64,000 nt of DNA from Fulvimarina sp039652615 (GCF_039652615.1 NZ_JBDJAC010000007.1:124001-188000); one strand, 5' to 3'; positions 18,897 through 28,186 are shown, numbered from the stretch's first letter. The notes: generated by a model from the letters alone, not told the origin. Program-made: numbers and translations.

Positions 18897-19047
18897 GGGG
18901 TGAGCTGATCGGGCGCGGTTTCCGTTCGGGTCCCGCCTTGCATCATCCCTAGGCTCGGTCCTATCTACGCGAGAGTTGAAATTCTGATTTGATTCGCTTC
19001 GGTTCTGAAGGGCCGGGGCGAAAAGCGACCAGCGAGACCCCTTTAAA

Positions 19048-19683
19048 ATGAAGCATCCGATTGAAACCGCCATGAATCTCGTGCCCATGGTCGTTGAGCA
19101 GACCAATCGCGGCGAACGGGCATACGATATTTTCTCGCGTCTTCTGAAAGAGCGTGTGATCTTCATCACCGGCCCGATCGAGGATTCCATGGCGACGCTC
19201 GTCTGCGCGCAGCTTCTGTTTCTGGAAGCGGAAAATCCGAAGAAGGAAATCGCGCTCTACATCAATTCGCCGGGCGGCGTGGTGACGAGCGGCATGGCGA
19301 TCTACGACACGATGCAGTTCATTCGTCCGGCCGTGACGACCCTTTGCATCGGCCAGGCGGCCTCGATGGGTTCCCTGCTTCTGTGCGCAGGCGCAAAGGA
19401 CATGCGCTTTGCAACGCCGAACGCCCGTATCATGGTCCATCAGCCGAGCGGCGGCTTCCAGGGGCAGGCCTCCGATATCGAACGTCATGCGCAGGACATC
19501 ATCAAACTGAAGCGCCGCCTGAACGAAACTTACGTGAAGCATACCGGTCAGGATTATGAGACGATCGAGCGCACGCTGGACCGTGACCATTTCATGACGG
19601 CCGACGAATCCAAGGAATTCGGCCTGATCGACAAGGTCTATTCGTCGCGGGCCGAGCAGGAAGGCACCGATAACGCGTCTTAA
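19048..19683 (+). CDS. clpP: ATP-dependent Clp protease proteolytic subunit
   Basis: Self-compartmentalising serine protease that works with ClpX (next gene) and ClpA. The 211-aa product carries the catalytic triad Ser106 (GQAASMG), His131 (MVHQPSGG) and Asp180 (TLDRDHFM). The segment INSPGGVVTSGMAIYDTM is the substrate-binding region. Length and motifs are standard for a single-copy proteobacterial ClpP. The gap to clpX is 212 bp and has a small GGGGA/TCCCC hairpin near 19750. Confidence 0.97.
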   Translation: MKHPIETAMNLVPMVVEQTNRGERAYDIFSRLLKERVIFITGPIEDSMATLVCAQLLFLEAENPKKEIALYINSPGGVVTSGMAIYDTMQFIRPAVTTLCIGQAASMGSLLLCAGAKDMRFATPNARIMVHQPSGGFQGQASDIERHAQDIIKLKRRLNETYVKHTGQDYETIERTLDRDHFMTADESKEFGLIDKVYSSRAEQEGTDNAS

Positions 19684-19895
19684 GATCGTGGATGCCGAAC
19701 GAACGCCTACAAAAGAAGCTCTCGCGTTAAGCGCTGCTCAAGATCGATAGGGGATCATGGTCCCCAATTGGAGAAATGGGCAAATGACGTCGCAAAATCG
19801 CCACCGGCTTTGCTAAGGTGCAAAACAGCGACTAAGTTGGGCTGAACGTGAGCCGGGCTCTCTTCGCGGGTAGCCCGAACCGGAAGGAAGAACGA

Positions 19896-21164
19896 ATGAG
19901 CAAAACGAGCGGCGGCGACTCTAAGAACACGCTCTATTGCTCTTTCTGCGGAAAGAGCCAGCACGAAGTCCGTAAGCTTATCGCCGGGCCGACGGTCTTC
20001 ATCTGCGACGAGTGTGTCGAACTCTGCATGGACATCATCCGCGAGGAGAATAAATCCTCGATGGTGAAGTCGCGGGACGGCGTGCCGTCTCCCCAGGAGA
20101 TCATCGGTGTTCTCGACGACTATGTGATCGGTCAGTTCCACGCCAAGAAGGTGCTGTCCGTCGCGGTCCACAATCACTACAAGCGCCTGGCCCATGCGTC
20201 GAAGAACAACGACGTCGAGCTGGCGAAGTCGAATATCCTGCTGATCGGTCCGACCGGTTGCGGCAAGACCCTGCTCGCGCAGACGCTCGCCCGCATCATC
20301 GACGTGCCGTTCACCATGGCGGATGCGACGACGCTGACGGAAGCCGGCTATGTGGGTGAGGATGTCGAGAACATCATTCTCAAGCTGCTCCAGTCGGCCG
20401 ACTACAATGTCGAGCGTGCGCAGCGCGGCATCGTCTACATCGACGAGATCGACAAGATCAGCCGCAAGTCCGACAACCCGTCGATCACGCGGGATGTCTC
20501 CGGTGAGGGCGTGCAGCAGGCGCTTCTGAAGATCATGGAAGGGACAGTTGCTTCCGTTCCGCCGCAGGGCGGACGCAAGCATCCCCAGCAGGAATTCCTC
20601 CAGGTCGATACGGCGAACATCCTCTTCATCTGTGGCGGCGCATTTGCGGGCCTTGATCGGATCATCTCCGACCGCGGCCGGAAGACCTCGATTGGCTTTG
20701 CCGCGAATGTCGAGGCGCCGGACGAGCGCAGGTCAGGTGAGCTCTTCCGTCAGGTTGAGCCTGAGGACCTTCTGAAGTTTGGACTGATTCCGGAGTTCGT
20801 CGGTCGTCTGCCCGTTCTGGCAACGCTCGAGGATCTCGATGAGGCAGCCCTGGTCCAGATTCTCCGCGAGCCGAAGAACGCGCTGGTCAAGCAGTATCAG
20901 CGGCTGTTCGACATGGAGAACGTGCAGCTCACCTTCCAGGAAGAGGCGCTTGGCGCGATTGCGCGCAAGGCCATCGATCGCAAGACCGGCGCTCGCGGTC
21001 TTCGCTCGATCATGGAAGCGATGCTGCTCGACACCATGTTCGATCTGCCGACGCTCGAAGGCGTTCAGGAAGTCGTCGTTTCCGACGATGTGATCGCGGG
21101 CAATGCGCGACCGCTCTACATCTATTCGGAGCGGACCGAGGAGAAGGAAAACGTGAGCGCCTGA
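19896..21164 (+). CDS. clpX: ATP-dependent Clp protease ATP-binding subunit ClpX
   Basis: AAA+ unfoldase that delivers substrates to ClpP. I use the ATG at 19896, which has the SD GGAAGGAAG and the standard start MSKTSGGD; the frame is open from a GTG at 19848. The product is 422 aa. An N-terminal C4 zinc-binding domain (YCSFCGK... FICDECVELC) is followed by Walker A GPTGCGKT, Walker B IVYIDEIDKI and the C-terminal IGF-loop region. A terminator follows. Confidence 0.97.
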   Translation: MSKTSGGDSKNTLYCSFCGKSQHEVRKLIAGPTVFICDECVELCMDIIREENKSSMVKSRDGVPSPQEIIGVLDDYVIGQFHAKKVLSVAVHNHYKRLAHASKNNDVELAKSNILLIGPTGCGKTLLAQTLARIIDVPFTMADATTLTEAGYVGEDVENIILKLLQSADYNVERAQRGIVYIDEIDKISRKSDNPSITRDVSGEGVQQALLKIMEGTVASVPPQGGRKHPQQEFLQVDTANILFICGGAFAGLDRIISDRGRKTSIGFAANVEAPDERRSGELFRQVEPEDLLKFGLIPEFVGRLPVLATLEDLDEAALVQILREPKNALVKQYQRLFDMENVQLTFQEEALGAIARKAIDRKTGARGLRSIMEAMLLDTMFDLPTLEGVQEVVVSDDVIAGNARPLYIYSERTEEKENVSA

Positions 21165-21195
21165 CGCGCCGACGGCCCCGCTTGGAAACTGATCG

Positions 21196-21230
21196 AGAAC
21201 CCGCTGGCTCTTGTGAGCCGGCGGGTTCTT
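21196..21230 (+). terminator. terminator after clpX
   Basis: Stem AGAACCCGC plus GGCTC pairs with GAGCC plus GCGGGTTCT around a TTGT loop, 32 nt after the clpX stop. The T tract is weak. Confidence 0.65.
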
Positions 21231-21585
21231 GCGTTTCGGGGCGACGCCTTTCGCCCGGTTGAACTGGGCAAGTGCTTTTCCACAGCACATTTCTCGGGCG
21301 ATCGGTGTGCGAATTTCACGGCGTTTTGGTTGAAATCGCAGGATATGGAATTCGTCTGCTCGCTTGGCCCTGTCGGGTATCGAAGCCTCCCGTGCGCAGC
21401 GCGGGCTGCTTACCGAAGCCTGTACGACCCGGAAGCGTCAATGAATTTCGCCGTTGCGAAATGAACGAGCGGACGCCGCGTAGGTCCGCGATATCTGAAA
21501 GTGCGCCTGCATGGGCGGTCCCGGCAGACAGGTAATCCGGTTTCTCGCAAGCCTGTCGCGCGACAGTCTGGTGACGCTGCAAAAG

Positions 21586-21614
21586 CTTGCAATACGGGAT
21601 TTTGCGCCCCACAT
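21586..21614 (+). promoter_or_regulatory. RpoH (sigma-32)-like heat-shock promoter for lon
   Basis: CTTGCAA at 21586-21592 and CCCCACAT at 21607-21614, with a 14-bp spacer, closely fit the sigma-32 pattern CTTGAAA-N13-16-CCCCATNT. It lies 94 bp upstream of the lon start. lon is a classical heat-shock gene, so the context agrees. This is a match by eye. Confidence 0.55.
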
Positions 21615-21707
21615 TCCCAGTCGTGAGAGGCTTCGGCATGACTGCTCTTTAGTAGGGTCGGCTCGAAGCGCTCGATAAACGGCGTTTAGCCGTAGAAAGG
21701 AATCATC

Positions 21708-24131
21708 ATGTCCAATTCGCCGGAAAGTCGAAACCGGAACAAGGCTGTGCTCTACCCGGTCCTCCCTCTGCGCGACATCGTCGTCTTTCCGCACATGATC
21801 GTGCCGCTTTTCGTCGGCCGCGAGAAGTCGATCAAGGCTCTCGAAGAGGTCATGGGAGCGGATAAGCAGATTCTGCTCGCGACTCAGAAGAATGCGAGCG
21901 ACGAAGATCCGACCGCCGACGCGATCTATGACATCGGAACGGTGGCCAACGTCCTGCAGCTTCTCAAGCTGCCCGACGGCACGGTGAAGGTGCTTGTCGA
22001 AGGCATGGCGCGGGCCGAGATCGAAGGCTTTTCCGATCGCACCGAATGGTACGAAGCCTCTGCCGCGATCGTCGACGATGCCGAGGACGATCCGGTCGAA
22101 CTCGAGGCGCTGGCCCGTTCGGTGGTCTCGGAGTTCGAGAACTACGTCAAGCTGAACAAGAAGATCTCGCCGGAAGTGGTTGGCGCTGCCAATCAGATCG
22201 ACGACTATTCCAAGCTCGCGGACACGATCGCTTCCCATCTGGCGATCAAGCTGCCTGAGAAGCAGGAAATGCTGACGCTCGTCTCGGTCAAGGATCGGCT
22301 CGAAAAGGCGCTCGGCTTCATGGAATCCGAGATATCGGTGCTTCAGGTGGAGAAGCGCATCCGCTCGCGCGTCAAGCGCCAGATGGAGAAGACCCAGCGC
22401 GAATACTATCTCAACGAGCAGATGAAGGCGATCCAGAAGGAACTCGGCGACGGCGAGGACGGCCGTGATGAGATGGCCGAGCTGGAAGAGCGCATCAAGA
22501 AGACCAAGCTCTCCAAGGAGGCCCTCGAAAAGGCCAATGCGGAGATGAAGAAGCTGAAGCAGATGTCGCCGATGTCTGCCGAATCGACTGTTGTCCGCAA
22601 CTATCTCGATTGGCTTCTGGGTCTGCCCTGGGGCTCGCGCTCGCGCGTCAAGATCGATCTTAAGAAAGCCGAGGACATCCTCGACGGGGATCATTACGGT
22701 CTGGAGAAGGTCAAGGAGCGTATCGTCGAGTATCTCGCGGTGCAGAGCCGGCAAAACAAGCTGAAGGGGCCGATCCTGTGCCTCGTCGGCCCTCCGGGCG
22801 TTGGCAAGACCTCGCTTGCCAAGTCGATCGCCAAGGCGACGGGCCGCGAATATGTTCGCATGGCTCTCGGGGGTGTTCGTGACGAGGCGGAGATCCGTGG
22901 TCACCGGCGGACCTATATCGGCTCGATGCCCGGCAAGGTCATCCAGTCGATGAAGAAGGCCAAGAAGTCCAATCCGCTCTTCCTGCTGGATGAGATCGAC
23001 AAGATGGGCCAGGATTTCAGGGGCGATCCGTCGTCCGCGCTTCTCGAAGTGCTTGATCCCGAACAGAATTCCACGTTCATGGATCACTATCTCGAGGTCG
23101 AATACGATCTGTCTCCCGTCATGTTCGTCACGACGGCCAATACGCTGAACATCCCGGGTCCTTTGATGGACCGCATGGAGGTTATTCGTATTGCCGGCTA
23201 CACGGAGGACGAAAAGGTCGAGATCGCCAAGCGCCATCTTCTGCAGAAGGCGATGCGTGACCATGCTCTGAAGGAGAACGAGTTCTCGATCGACGACAGT
23301 GCGCTCTACGAGATCGCGCGTCGATACACGCGTGAGGCTGGCGTCCGCAACTTCGAGCGTGAACTGATGACGCTCGCCCGGAAGGCCGTCACGTCGATTC
23401 TCAAGGGCGAGACCGAAACGGTGCATGTCACGGCCGAGAACATCTCCGATTATCTCGGCGTGCAGAAGTTCCGATTCGGCGAGGCCGAAAGTGAGGATCA
23501 GGTCGGTGTCGTCACGGGGCTTGCCTGGACCGAGGTCGGCGGCGAACTCCTGACGATCGAAGGCATCATGATGCCCGGCAAGGGCAAGATGACAGTCACC
23601 GGCAACCTCAAGGACGTGATGAAGGAGTCGATTTCGGCTGCTGCATCCTACGTCCGCGCGCGAGCTCTAGACTACGGCGTGAAGCCGCCGCTCTTCGAGA
23701 AGCGGGACATCCACGTCCACGTTCCCGAGGGCGCGACGCCGAAGGACGGTCCGTCCGCCGGCACGGCCATGGCAACGGCGATCATTTCGGTTCTCACGGG
23801 CATTCCGGTTCGCCGGGATATCGCGATGACCGGCGAGATCACTTTGCGCGGCCGCGTATTGCCCATCGGCGGCTTGAAGGAAAAGCTTCTGGCGGCACTG
23901 CGGGGCGGTATCAAGAAGGTTCTCATTCCGGAGGAAAACGCCAAAGATCTGGCTGACATCCCCGATAACGTGAAGAACAATCTAGAGATCGTACCCGTCT
24001 CACGGATGGGTGAAGTTCTGGAGCACGCGCTGTTGCGCCAGCCGGAACCCGTTGAATGGTCGGAGAGCGAGGAGCCGCTTAAGGCGCGTTCATCCATCGA
24101 GGATGAGGGTGCGACGGCTGTTGCACACTAA
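21708..24131 (+). CDS. lon: ATP-dependent protease Lon
   Basis: Cytoplasmic AAA+ serine protease for damaged and regulatory proteins. The 807-aa product has the N-terminal LON domain (LPLRDIVVFPHMIVPLFVGR at about 17-36), a coiled-coil middle, Walker A GPPGVGKT, Walker B LFLLDEIDK, and a C-terminal protease domain with catalytic Ser in KDGPSAGTAMA and the following Lys region. The ATG has the SD GAAAGGA. It stands alone between clpX and hupB, with an RpoH-like promoter upstream. Confidence 0.97.
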   Translation: MSNSPESRNRNKAVLYPVLPLRDIVVFPHMIVPLFVGREKSIKALEEVMGADKQILLATQKNASDEDPTADAIYDIGTVANVLQLLKLPDGTVKVLVEGMARAEIEGFSDRTEWYEASAAIVDDAEDDPVELEALARSVVSEFENYVKLNKKISPEVVGAANQIDDYSKLADTIASHLAIKLPEKQEMLTLVSVKDRLEKALGFMESEISVLQVEKRIRSRVKRQMEKTQREYYLNEQMKAIQKELGDGEDGRDEMAELEERIKKTKLSKEALEKANAEMKKLKQMSPMSAESTVVRNYLDWLLGLPWGSRSRVKIDLKKAEDILDGDHYGLEKVKERIVEYLAVQSRQNKLKGPILCLVGPPGVGKTSLAKSIAKATGREYVRMALGGVRDEAEIRGHRRTYIGSMPGKVIQSMKKAKKSNPLFLLDEIDKMGQDFRGDPSSALLEVLDPEQNSTFMDHYLEVEYDLSPVMFVTTANTLNIPGPLMDRMEVIRIAGYTEDEKVEIAKRHLLQKAMRDHALKENEFSIDDSALYEIARRYTREAGVRNFERELMTLARKAVTSILKGETETVHVTAENISDYLGVQKFRFGEAESEDQVGVVTGLAWTEVGGELLTIEGIMMPGKGKMTVTGNLKDVMKESISAAASYVRARALDYGVKPPLFEKRDIHVHVPEGATPKDGPSAGTAMATAIISVLTGIPVRRDIAMTGEITLRGRVLPIGGLKEKLLAALRGGIKKVLIPEENAKDLADIPDNVKNNLEIVPVSRMGEVLEHALLRQPEPVEWSESEEPLKARSSIEDEGATAVAH

Positions 24132-24301
24132 GCGCACCGTATCAAATTCAAACAAATTCCTTCCTTCGCCGCGTGATTTTGTTATGAGTCAGGCGAAGGA
24201 AGGGCCCTAAGCCGTTGCCGTCAGGCCTCTTCTGCGCCACTATTCTGTCACCAATCGCGCTGGGATGCGCAGAGATTCGAAAGCCTGGAGGGTAACAATC
24301 C

Positions 24302-24577
24302 ATGAACAAGAACGAGCTAGTCAGTGCGGTTTCCGAGAAAGCCGATCTTTCCAAGCAGCAGGCGACCGCTGCCGTGGATGCCGTGTTCGGCACGATCGAG
24401 GAAACGCTCGCTGACGGCGGTGATATTCGGCTCGTCGGGTTCGGCACTTTTGCCGTTTCTCACCGGAGTGCGTCCAAGGGGCGTAACCCGTCGACGGGCG
24501 CGGAAGTCGATATTCCCGCTCGCAACGTTCCGAAGTTCACTCCGGGCAAGGGCCTGAAGGACTCCGTCAACAAATAA
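24302..24577 (+). CDS. hupB: HU family DNA-binding protein
   Basis: Nucleoid-associated DNA-bending protein of 91 aa. MNKNELVSAVSEKADLSK at the N-terminus and the DNA-binding arm signature GFGTFAVSHRSASKGRNP are diagnostic. Following lon is the usual position of hupB in proteobacteria. Two hairpins follow, the second a clear terminator. Confidence 0.96.
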   Translation: MNKNELVSAVSEKADLSKQQATAAVDAVFGTIEETLADGGDIRLVGFGTFAVSHRSASKGRNPSTGAEVDIPARNVPKFTPGKGLKDSVNK

Positions 24578-24622
24578 GTACTTCTGGGCCGGACGCGCCT
24601 TGCGTGACCGGCCCAAGGTTTG

Positions 24623-24660
24623 AAGGGCATCTTCGCCTCGGTGTGGAGATGCCCTTTTTT
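24623..24660 (+). terminator. Rho-independent terminator of hupB
   Basis: Stem AAGGGCATCT/AGATGCCCTT followed by a T run. A weaker TGGGCCGG/CCGGCCCA hairpin precedes it at 24585-24615. Confidence 0.9.
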
Positions 24661-24902
24661 GTGAGGGCATTCGGGCGAGCCGGCTTTCACGCGATTCGGT
24701 ATCGGGCTGGCTCAGCCCTGTCGCGGATCAACCTCGCTCGATGCGGGCGGACATCTCGAAGCTGCCCCGTCGCGGCGCGATCGGGGCCGATTGGATCTCG
24801 GTGTCGGACACATCAGACGACCTGCCGGGCCATTCTCAACCGACGAACGGCGCAAGTCGCCGCTGGTCTCAAAGGCCATGAGCAGCGGATCGACTCGCGG
24901 AT

Positions 24903-25163
24903 TTAGTCCGCTGCCGCTTCGCCGGCATCGTCTTCGAAAAAGGGTTCGACCGTTCCCTTCAGCTTCATCTGAAGCGGATTTCCCTTTCGATCGCGGGCCT
25001 TTCCGGCCTGGACCTTTATCCATCCTTCCGACACGCAATATTCCTCGACATTCGTCTTCCGGGAGCCGTTGAAGATAATGCCGACGCCGCGGGCGAGGGC
25101 ATCGCCATCGTAGTGCGGGCTGGCGGAATCGATCGAAAGGCGGTCTGGTGGTGTATCGGCCAT
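24903..25163 (-). CDS. DUF3297 family protein
   Basis: An 86-aa soluble protein of the DUF3297 family, function unknown. LPPDRLSI-like start (MADTPPDRLSIDSASPHYDG), GVGIIFNGSRKTNVEEYC and the lysine-rich GNPLQMKLKGTVEPFFED tail are the conserved blocks. It is convergent with hupB, and the gene-free 24661-24902 between them shows nothing I recognise. AAGGAGAC lies just upstream of the ATG. Confidence 0.85.
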   Translation of the reverse strand: MADTPPDRLSIDSASPHYDGDALARGVGIIFNGSRKTNVEEYCVSEGWIKVQAGKARDRKGNPLQMKLKGTVEPFFEDDAGEAAAD

Positions 25164-25518
25164 TATTGAGGTCTCCTTGAAGTTCGCATCCGGTCGGGGC
25201 GGTTCAGGCGCCGTCCGGCTGATTGGGAACGGGTCGAATCGAAGCTCGCGCAGTTCAGACGCGACCTCGAAATCCGCTATCGCAGCGCGATGGAGCGAAT
25301 TTCCTATCCGATTTCAGCGATATTCCGCACGAAGAGGGTTGGCACAAGCCGTTCTTTGGCAAGCCCTGTGCCAGCCACGGCCTGCGTTGGCCTTTTTCAG
25401 GTCTCGTTCATGCACCATCATGGACAGATAGAACGATACGAACCGGACAGGAAAAGCCGAGCGAAGGTTGCGTCTCGTGCCTGAGGGTTGGTTTCGAGTT
25501 CAATTGAGGGGATGACGG
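25164..25518. other. intergenic region upstream of the L,D-transpeptidase
   Basis: A 355-bp divergent gap. The open frames in it lack SD sequences and recognisable products. I see no clear regulatory site. Confidence 0.45.
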
Positions 25519-27024
25519 ATGAATTGGAATGGTCGTGGAACGACATCGCGCGGCCTGCTCGCCATGAGCACTGTGCTGGCCTGCCTTGCCATGAGTGCGC
25601 CGCGCGCAGAGGCGCAAGGGTTCGTTCCGCCCGAAGCCGTGGAGTCCTACGTGGACCAGTACGGCCGCGAGATCTTTCTCGATATAAACGGACGCGTCGT
25701 CGCAGTCGTCCAACCCCAGCGTCAGGACCCGTTTCAGCAGCGTCGGGAGAGCTTTCAGGAGCGGCGCGGTCAGGTGTTTGACCGTCCGCCCCCGCCCGGC
25801 GTGATGCTCGAGGGGCCGGCTTTCGTGGCTCCGGGCGACAATTGGGTCGCCGAGGATCCCCAAGGTTTCGAAGGCGAACGTCCGAGCTCGATCGATCCGT
25901 TCGACGAAGGCCCACAGCCCGGCGACGCTCCGATCGAGGCCTCGCCGCTGCCCGCGCCGTCGGGACAGCCGCAACCGGGCTTCGAGCCTGAAACCCAGGC
26001 AGCCGAGCTTCCACGGTCCGACCAGCCCATGTCACCGGGGGCAGATCTCCCGGCTCCAGATGCTCCGATCGTGACCGATGGGCCGAACGAGAGCGCCAAT
26101 CCCCTGAATGAGCCGTTCCGGGAGCAAACGATCGAGGAGACCGATCCGGCTCCGCAGGTCGCAACGCCGCAGGGGAGCGACAAGAAAGCCGCCGTTGCAG
26201 CCCTTCAGGTGATTCTCGACCGGGCGGGCATGAGCCCCGGCGTGATCGATGGGCGCATGGGCTCGAACGTCAACAAGGCGGTCGCGGCTTACGAGGAAAA
26301 GTTCAAACGCAAGCTTCCGACTGGGGACAGCCGTGCTCTCGCGGACATGCTCGATGAGACGGGCGGCCCGGCCGTCGTCACCTATGAGCTGACGGCTGAG
26401 GATGTGAGCGGTCCGTATGTGGCTTCGATCCCGACCGACTATGCCGAGAAGGCCAAACTTCCGGAGATGAGTTTCGAGCGCCCCACCGAGAAGCTTGCCG
26501 AAAAATTCCATATGGACGAGGACTATCTCAAGGAGATCAATCCCGGCGCGGATTTCTCGCGTCCGGGCACACGCATCAAGGTGATGAGTGTCGGCAAGAA
26601 CGTCGACGGCAAGGTCGCGCGAATCGTCGCCGACAAGGGCCGGGAGCAGGTACGCGTCTATAATGCCCTCGACGAGCTGATCGCGGCCTATCCCTCCACA
26701 ATTGGTTCGTCCTCGACGCCGTCTCCGTCGGGGACGGTTCAGGTCAATCGCATCGCCTTCGATCCGAACTACACCTATAATCCGAAGATCAACTTCAAGC
26801 AGGGAGAGAACGACAAGGTGCTGACGATTCCTCCCGGGCCGAATGGTCCGGTCGGTTCGATCTGGATCGCGCTTTCGAAGCCGACCTACGGAATTCACGG
26901 CACGCCCGAGCCCTCGAAGATCGGCAAGACCAATAGCCACGGCTGCGTGCGACTGACCAATTGGGATGCATACGAACTCGCCAAGATGGTTCGGCCCGGG
27001 GTAACCGTCGAATTCATCGACTAG
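25519..27024 (+). CDS. L,D-transpeptidase with peptidoglycan-binding domain
   Basis: Exported cell-wall enzyme of 501 aa that forms 3-3 crosslinks or anchors proteins to peptidoglycan. The order is: signal peptide (cleaved near PRAEAQG), Pro-rich linker, PG_binding_1 domain (AALQVILDRAGMSPGVIDGRMGS, about 225-275), a LysM-like segment (LAEKFHMDEDYLKEINPG) and the YkuD domain with HGTPEP and catalytic TNSHGCVRLTN near residue 470. It is a single gene; a 10-bp hairpin follows its stop. Confidence 0.93.
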   Translation: MNWNGRGTTSRGLLAMSTVLACLAMSAPRAEAQGFVPPEAVESYVDQYGREIFLDINGRVVAVVQPQRQDPFQQRRESFQERRGQVFDRPPPPGVMLEGPAFVAPGDNWVAEDPQGFEGERPSSIDPFDEGPQPGDAPIEASPLPAPSGQPQPGFEPETQAAELPRSDQPMSPGADLPAPDAPIVTDGPNESANPLNEPFREQTIEETDPAPQVATPQGSDKKAAVAALQVILDRAGMSPGVIDGRMGSNVNKAVAAYEEKFKRKLPTGDSRALADMLDETGGPAVVTYELTAEDVSGPYVASIPTDYAEKAKLPEMSFERPTEKLAEKFHMDEDYLKEINPGADFSRPGTRIKVMSVGKNVDGKVARIVADKGREQVRVYNALDELIAAYPSTIGSSSTPSPSGTVQVNRIAFDPNYTYNPKINFKQGENDKVLTIPPGPNGPVGSIWIALSKPTYGIHGTPEPSKIGKTNSHGCVRLTNWDAYELAKMVRPGVTVEFID

Positions 27025-27036
27025 GCTTTTGTGCAG

Positions 27037-27061
27037 GGGGCGGAGCAGGCAGCTTCGCCCC
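27037..27061 (+). terminator. hairpin after L,D-transpeptidase gene
   Basis: A 10-bp stem GGGGCGGAGC/GCTTCGCCCC (one G-T pair) with a 5-nt loop, 12 nt after the stop. No T run follows, so termination is uncertain. Confidence 0.4.
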
Positions 27062-27268
27062 TCCCATCGCTCAAGGCCCCTAAGGCCGGTTCATTCGTTG
27101 TTCTTTGCTGGGCAAACGAATGATTTTGCCGAATTGTCGCTATGCCCCCGTGACAAAGCGCCGGGCTTGGTGTAACGACGCGCACGATTTCCTCAGAATA
27201 ACAGAGCCGTTTGATCGGCCATGTCGGGGTCTTATCCGCTCCGGAATGCAACGAATTGAGGCTATGCC

Positions 27269-27730
27269 ATGAATATCATCCAGGAACTCGAAGCCAGCGA
27301 AGCCGAGCGTATTTCGGCCATCCGCAAGATCCCGGAATTTTCCGCCGGCGACACCGTGCGCGTCAACGTGCGCGTCACGGAAGGTACCCGTACCCGCGTG
27401 CAGGCCTATGAAGGCGTCTGCATTGCCCGCTCGGGCCAAGGGGTGCAGGAAAACTTCACGGTCCGCAAGATCTCCTACGGCGAAGGCGTCGAGCGCGTAT
27501 TCCCCATTTGCTCGCCCCAGCTCGACTCGGTCGAGGTCGTGCGTCGCGGTAAGGTTCGCCGCGCCAAGCTTTACTACCTGCGCAATCGTCGCGGTAAGTC
27601 CGCCCGTATCGTCGAGGCGACCAATGTCCGCGCTCGCCGGCTGAACGACGACGCACGCCAGATCGCTGCCGAGCAGCGCGAGAAGGCGAAGGCCGAGAAG
27701 GAAGCCGCCAAGTCCGGCGCAGCTGAATAA
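27269..27730 (+). CDS. rplS: 50S ribosomal protein L19
   Basis: Large-subunit ribosomal protein. FSAGDTVRVNVRVTEGTRTRVQ and GEGVERVFPICSPQLDSVEV are diagnostic. At 153 aa it has the Ala/Lys/Glu-rich C-terminal extension (residues about 125-153) common in Rhizobiales. It is not followed by other ribosomal or trmD genes, and a terminator closes it. Confidence 0.97.
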   Translation: MNIIQELEASEAERISAIRKIPEFSAGDTVRVNVRVTEGTRTRVQAYEGVCIARSGQGVQENFTVRKISYGEGVERVFPICSPQLDSVEVVRRGKVRRAKLYYLRNRRGKSARIVEATNVRARRLNDDARQIAAEQREKAKAEKEAAKSGAAE

Positions 27731-27760
27731 TCATCGAGCCGAAAGGTTCGCAGAAGACCG

Positions 27761-27788
27761 AAAGGCGGTTCGAAAGAGCCGCCTTTTT
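27761..27788 (+). terminator. Rho-independent terminator of rplS
   Basis: An 11-bp stem (AAAGGCGGTTC with GAGCCGCCTTT) closed by a GAAA tetraloop and followed by Ts. Confidence 0.92.
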
Positions 27789-27846
27789 GCGTTCAAGGGC
27801 CTGCGAAAGCGCGGAACAATCGGCGCGGTCGGATTCGGAGTCCGGC

Positions 27847-27966
27847 TGATACCTAGGGGCCTTTGAAACCAACGTTTCATAAGGCCGCCGGGAGCCCGCG
27901 CGGCGCCTGAGTCAATCGTCGGACGAGAATTGATCTGAGGGGCAATTCATTTGTCCGGCGGTATGA
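27847..27966. repeat. dispersed inverted-terminal repeat, copy 1
   Basis: One of three copies in the window of a repeat of about 120 bp. It opens TGATACC and closes GTCCGGCGGTATGA. Inside are CCTTTGAAACC, a TTTCAT segment, GGGAGCCCG, GTCGGACGAGAATTGA and CAATTCATTTGTCCGG, all shared with the copies at 32707 and 45695. The ends are imperfect inverted repeats. It lies between the rplS terminator and the GNAT gene. The size and structure suggest a MITE- or REP-like element without its own gene. Confidence 0.8.
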
Positions 27967-27967
27967 T

Positions 27968-28057
27968 TCAGTCGGACACCGTATTTAAAGCCTGCTCAGC
28001 GTGTGAGCATTCCGTGAAATTCGTGATAGTCACGGGTTCGACCGGTTTCGTATGCAT
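27968..28057 (-). CDS. possible 29-aa ORF abutting repeat copy 1
   Basis: MHTKPVEPVTITNFTECSHA is the N-terminal part of a 29-aa frame. It has the SD GGAG 7 nt before ATG at 28057, and its stop lies just outside the repeat, much as the minus-strand genes next to copies 2 and 3 end in their repeats. No family is recognised; it may be chance. Confidence 0.2.
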   Translation of the reverse strand: MHTKPVEPVTITNFTECSHAEQALNTVSD

Positions 28058-28186
28058 CGGCGGTCTCCGAAATGAAGCGCGCTTGAAGGAGCCGGCGTCG
28101 TATCGCTCGCGGCGGCAAATGGTCTTCACTTTGAATTCGCCCGCGAAACGCTTGACGTTCCGAGCTGTCCGCTGAATCTTGCACCC

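Larger units (their letters stand above)
21165..21707. other. clpX-lon intergenic region
   Basis: A 543-bp gap. It contains the clpX terminator (21196-21230) and an RpoH-like promoter match (21586-21614). Short open frames between 21213 and 21640 show no recognisable product. Confidence 0.55.

Noticed and set aside
17451..19190. 579-codon leftward frame opposite the MscS-type gene
   Set aside because: Antisense shadow of a clear coding region, product rich in Arg and Asp without any known motif.
21213..21639. Short frames in the clpX-lon gap
   Set aside because: They overlap each other on both strands and the RpoH-like promoter, with no recognisable product.
21438..23426. 662-codon leftward frame opposite lon
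   Set aside because: It is the mirror of the highly conserved lon coding sequence, has no SD and gives a His/Arg/Leu-rich product typical of antisense frames in GC-rich genes.
24661..24902. tRNA gene after hupB
   Set aside because: I looked for a tRNA in this GC-rich gap but found no T-loop (GTTCRANNC) with a matching acceptor stem on either strand.
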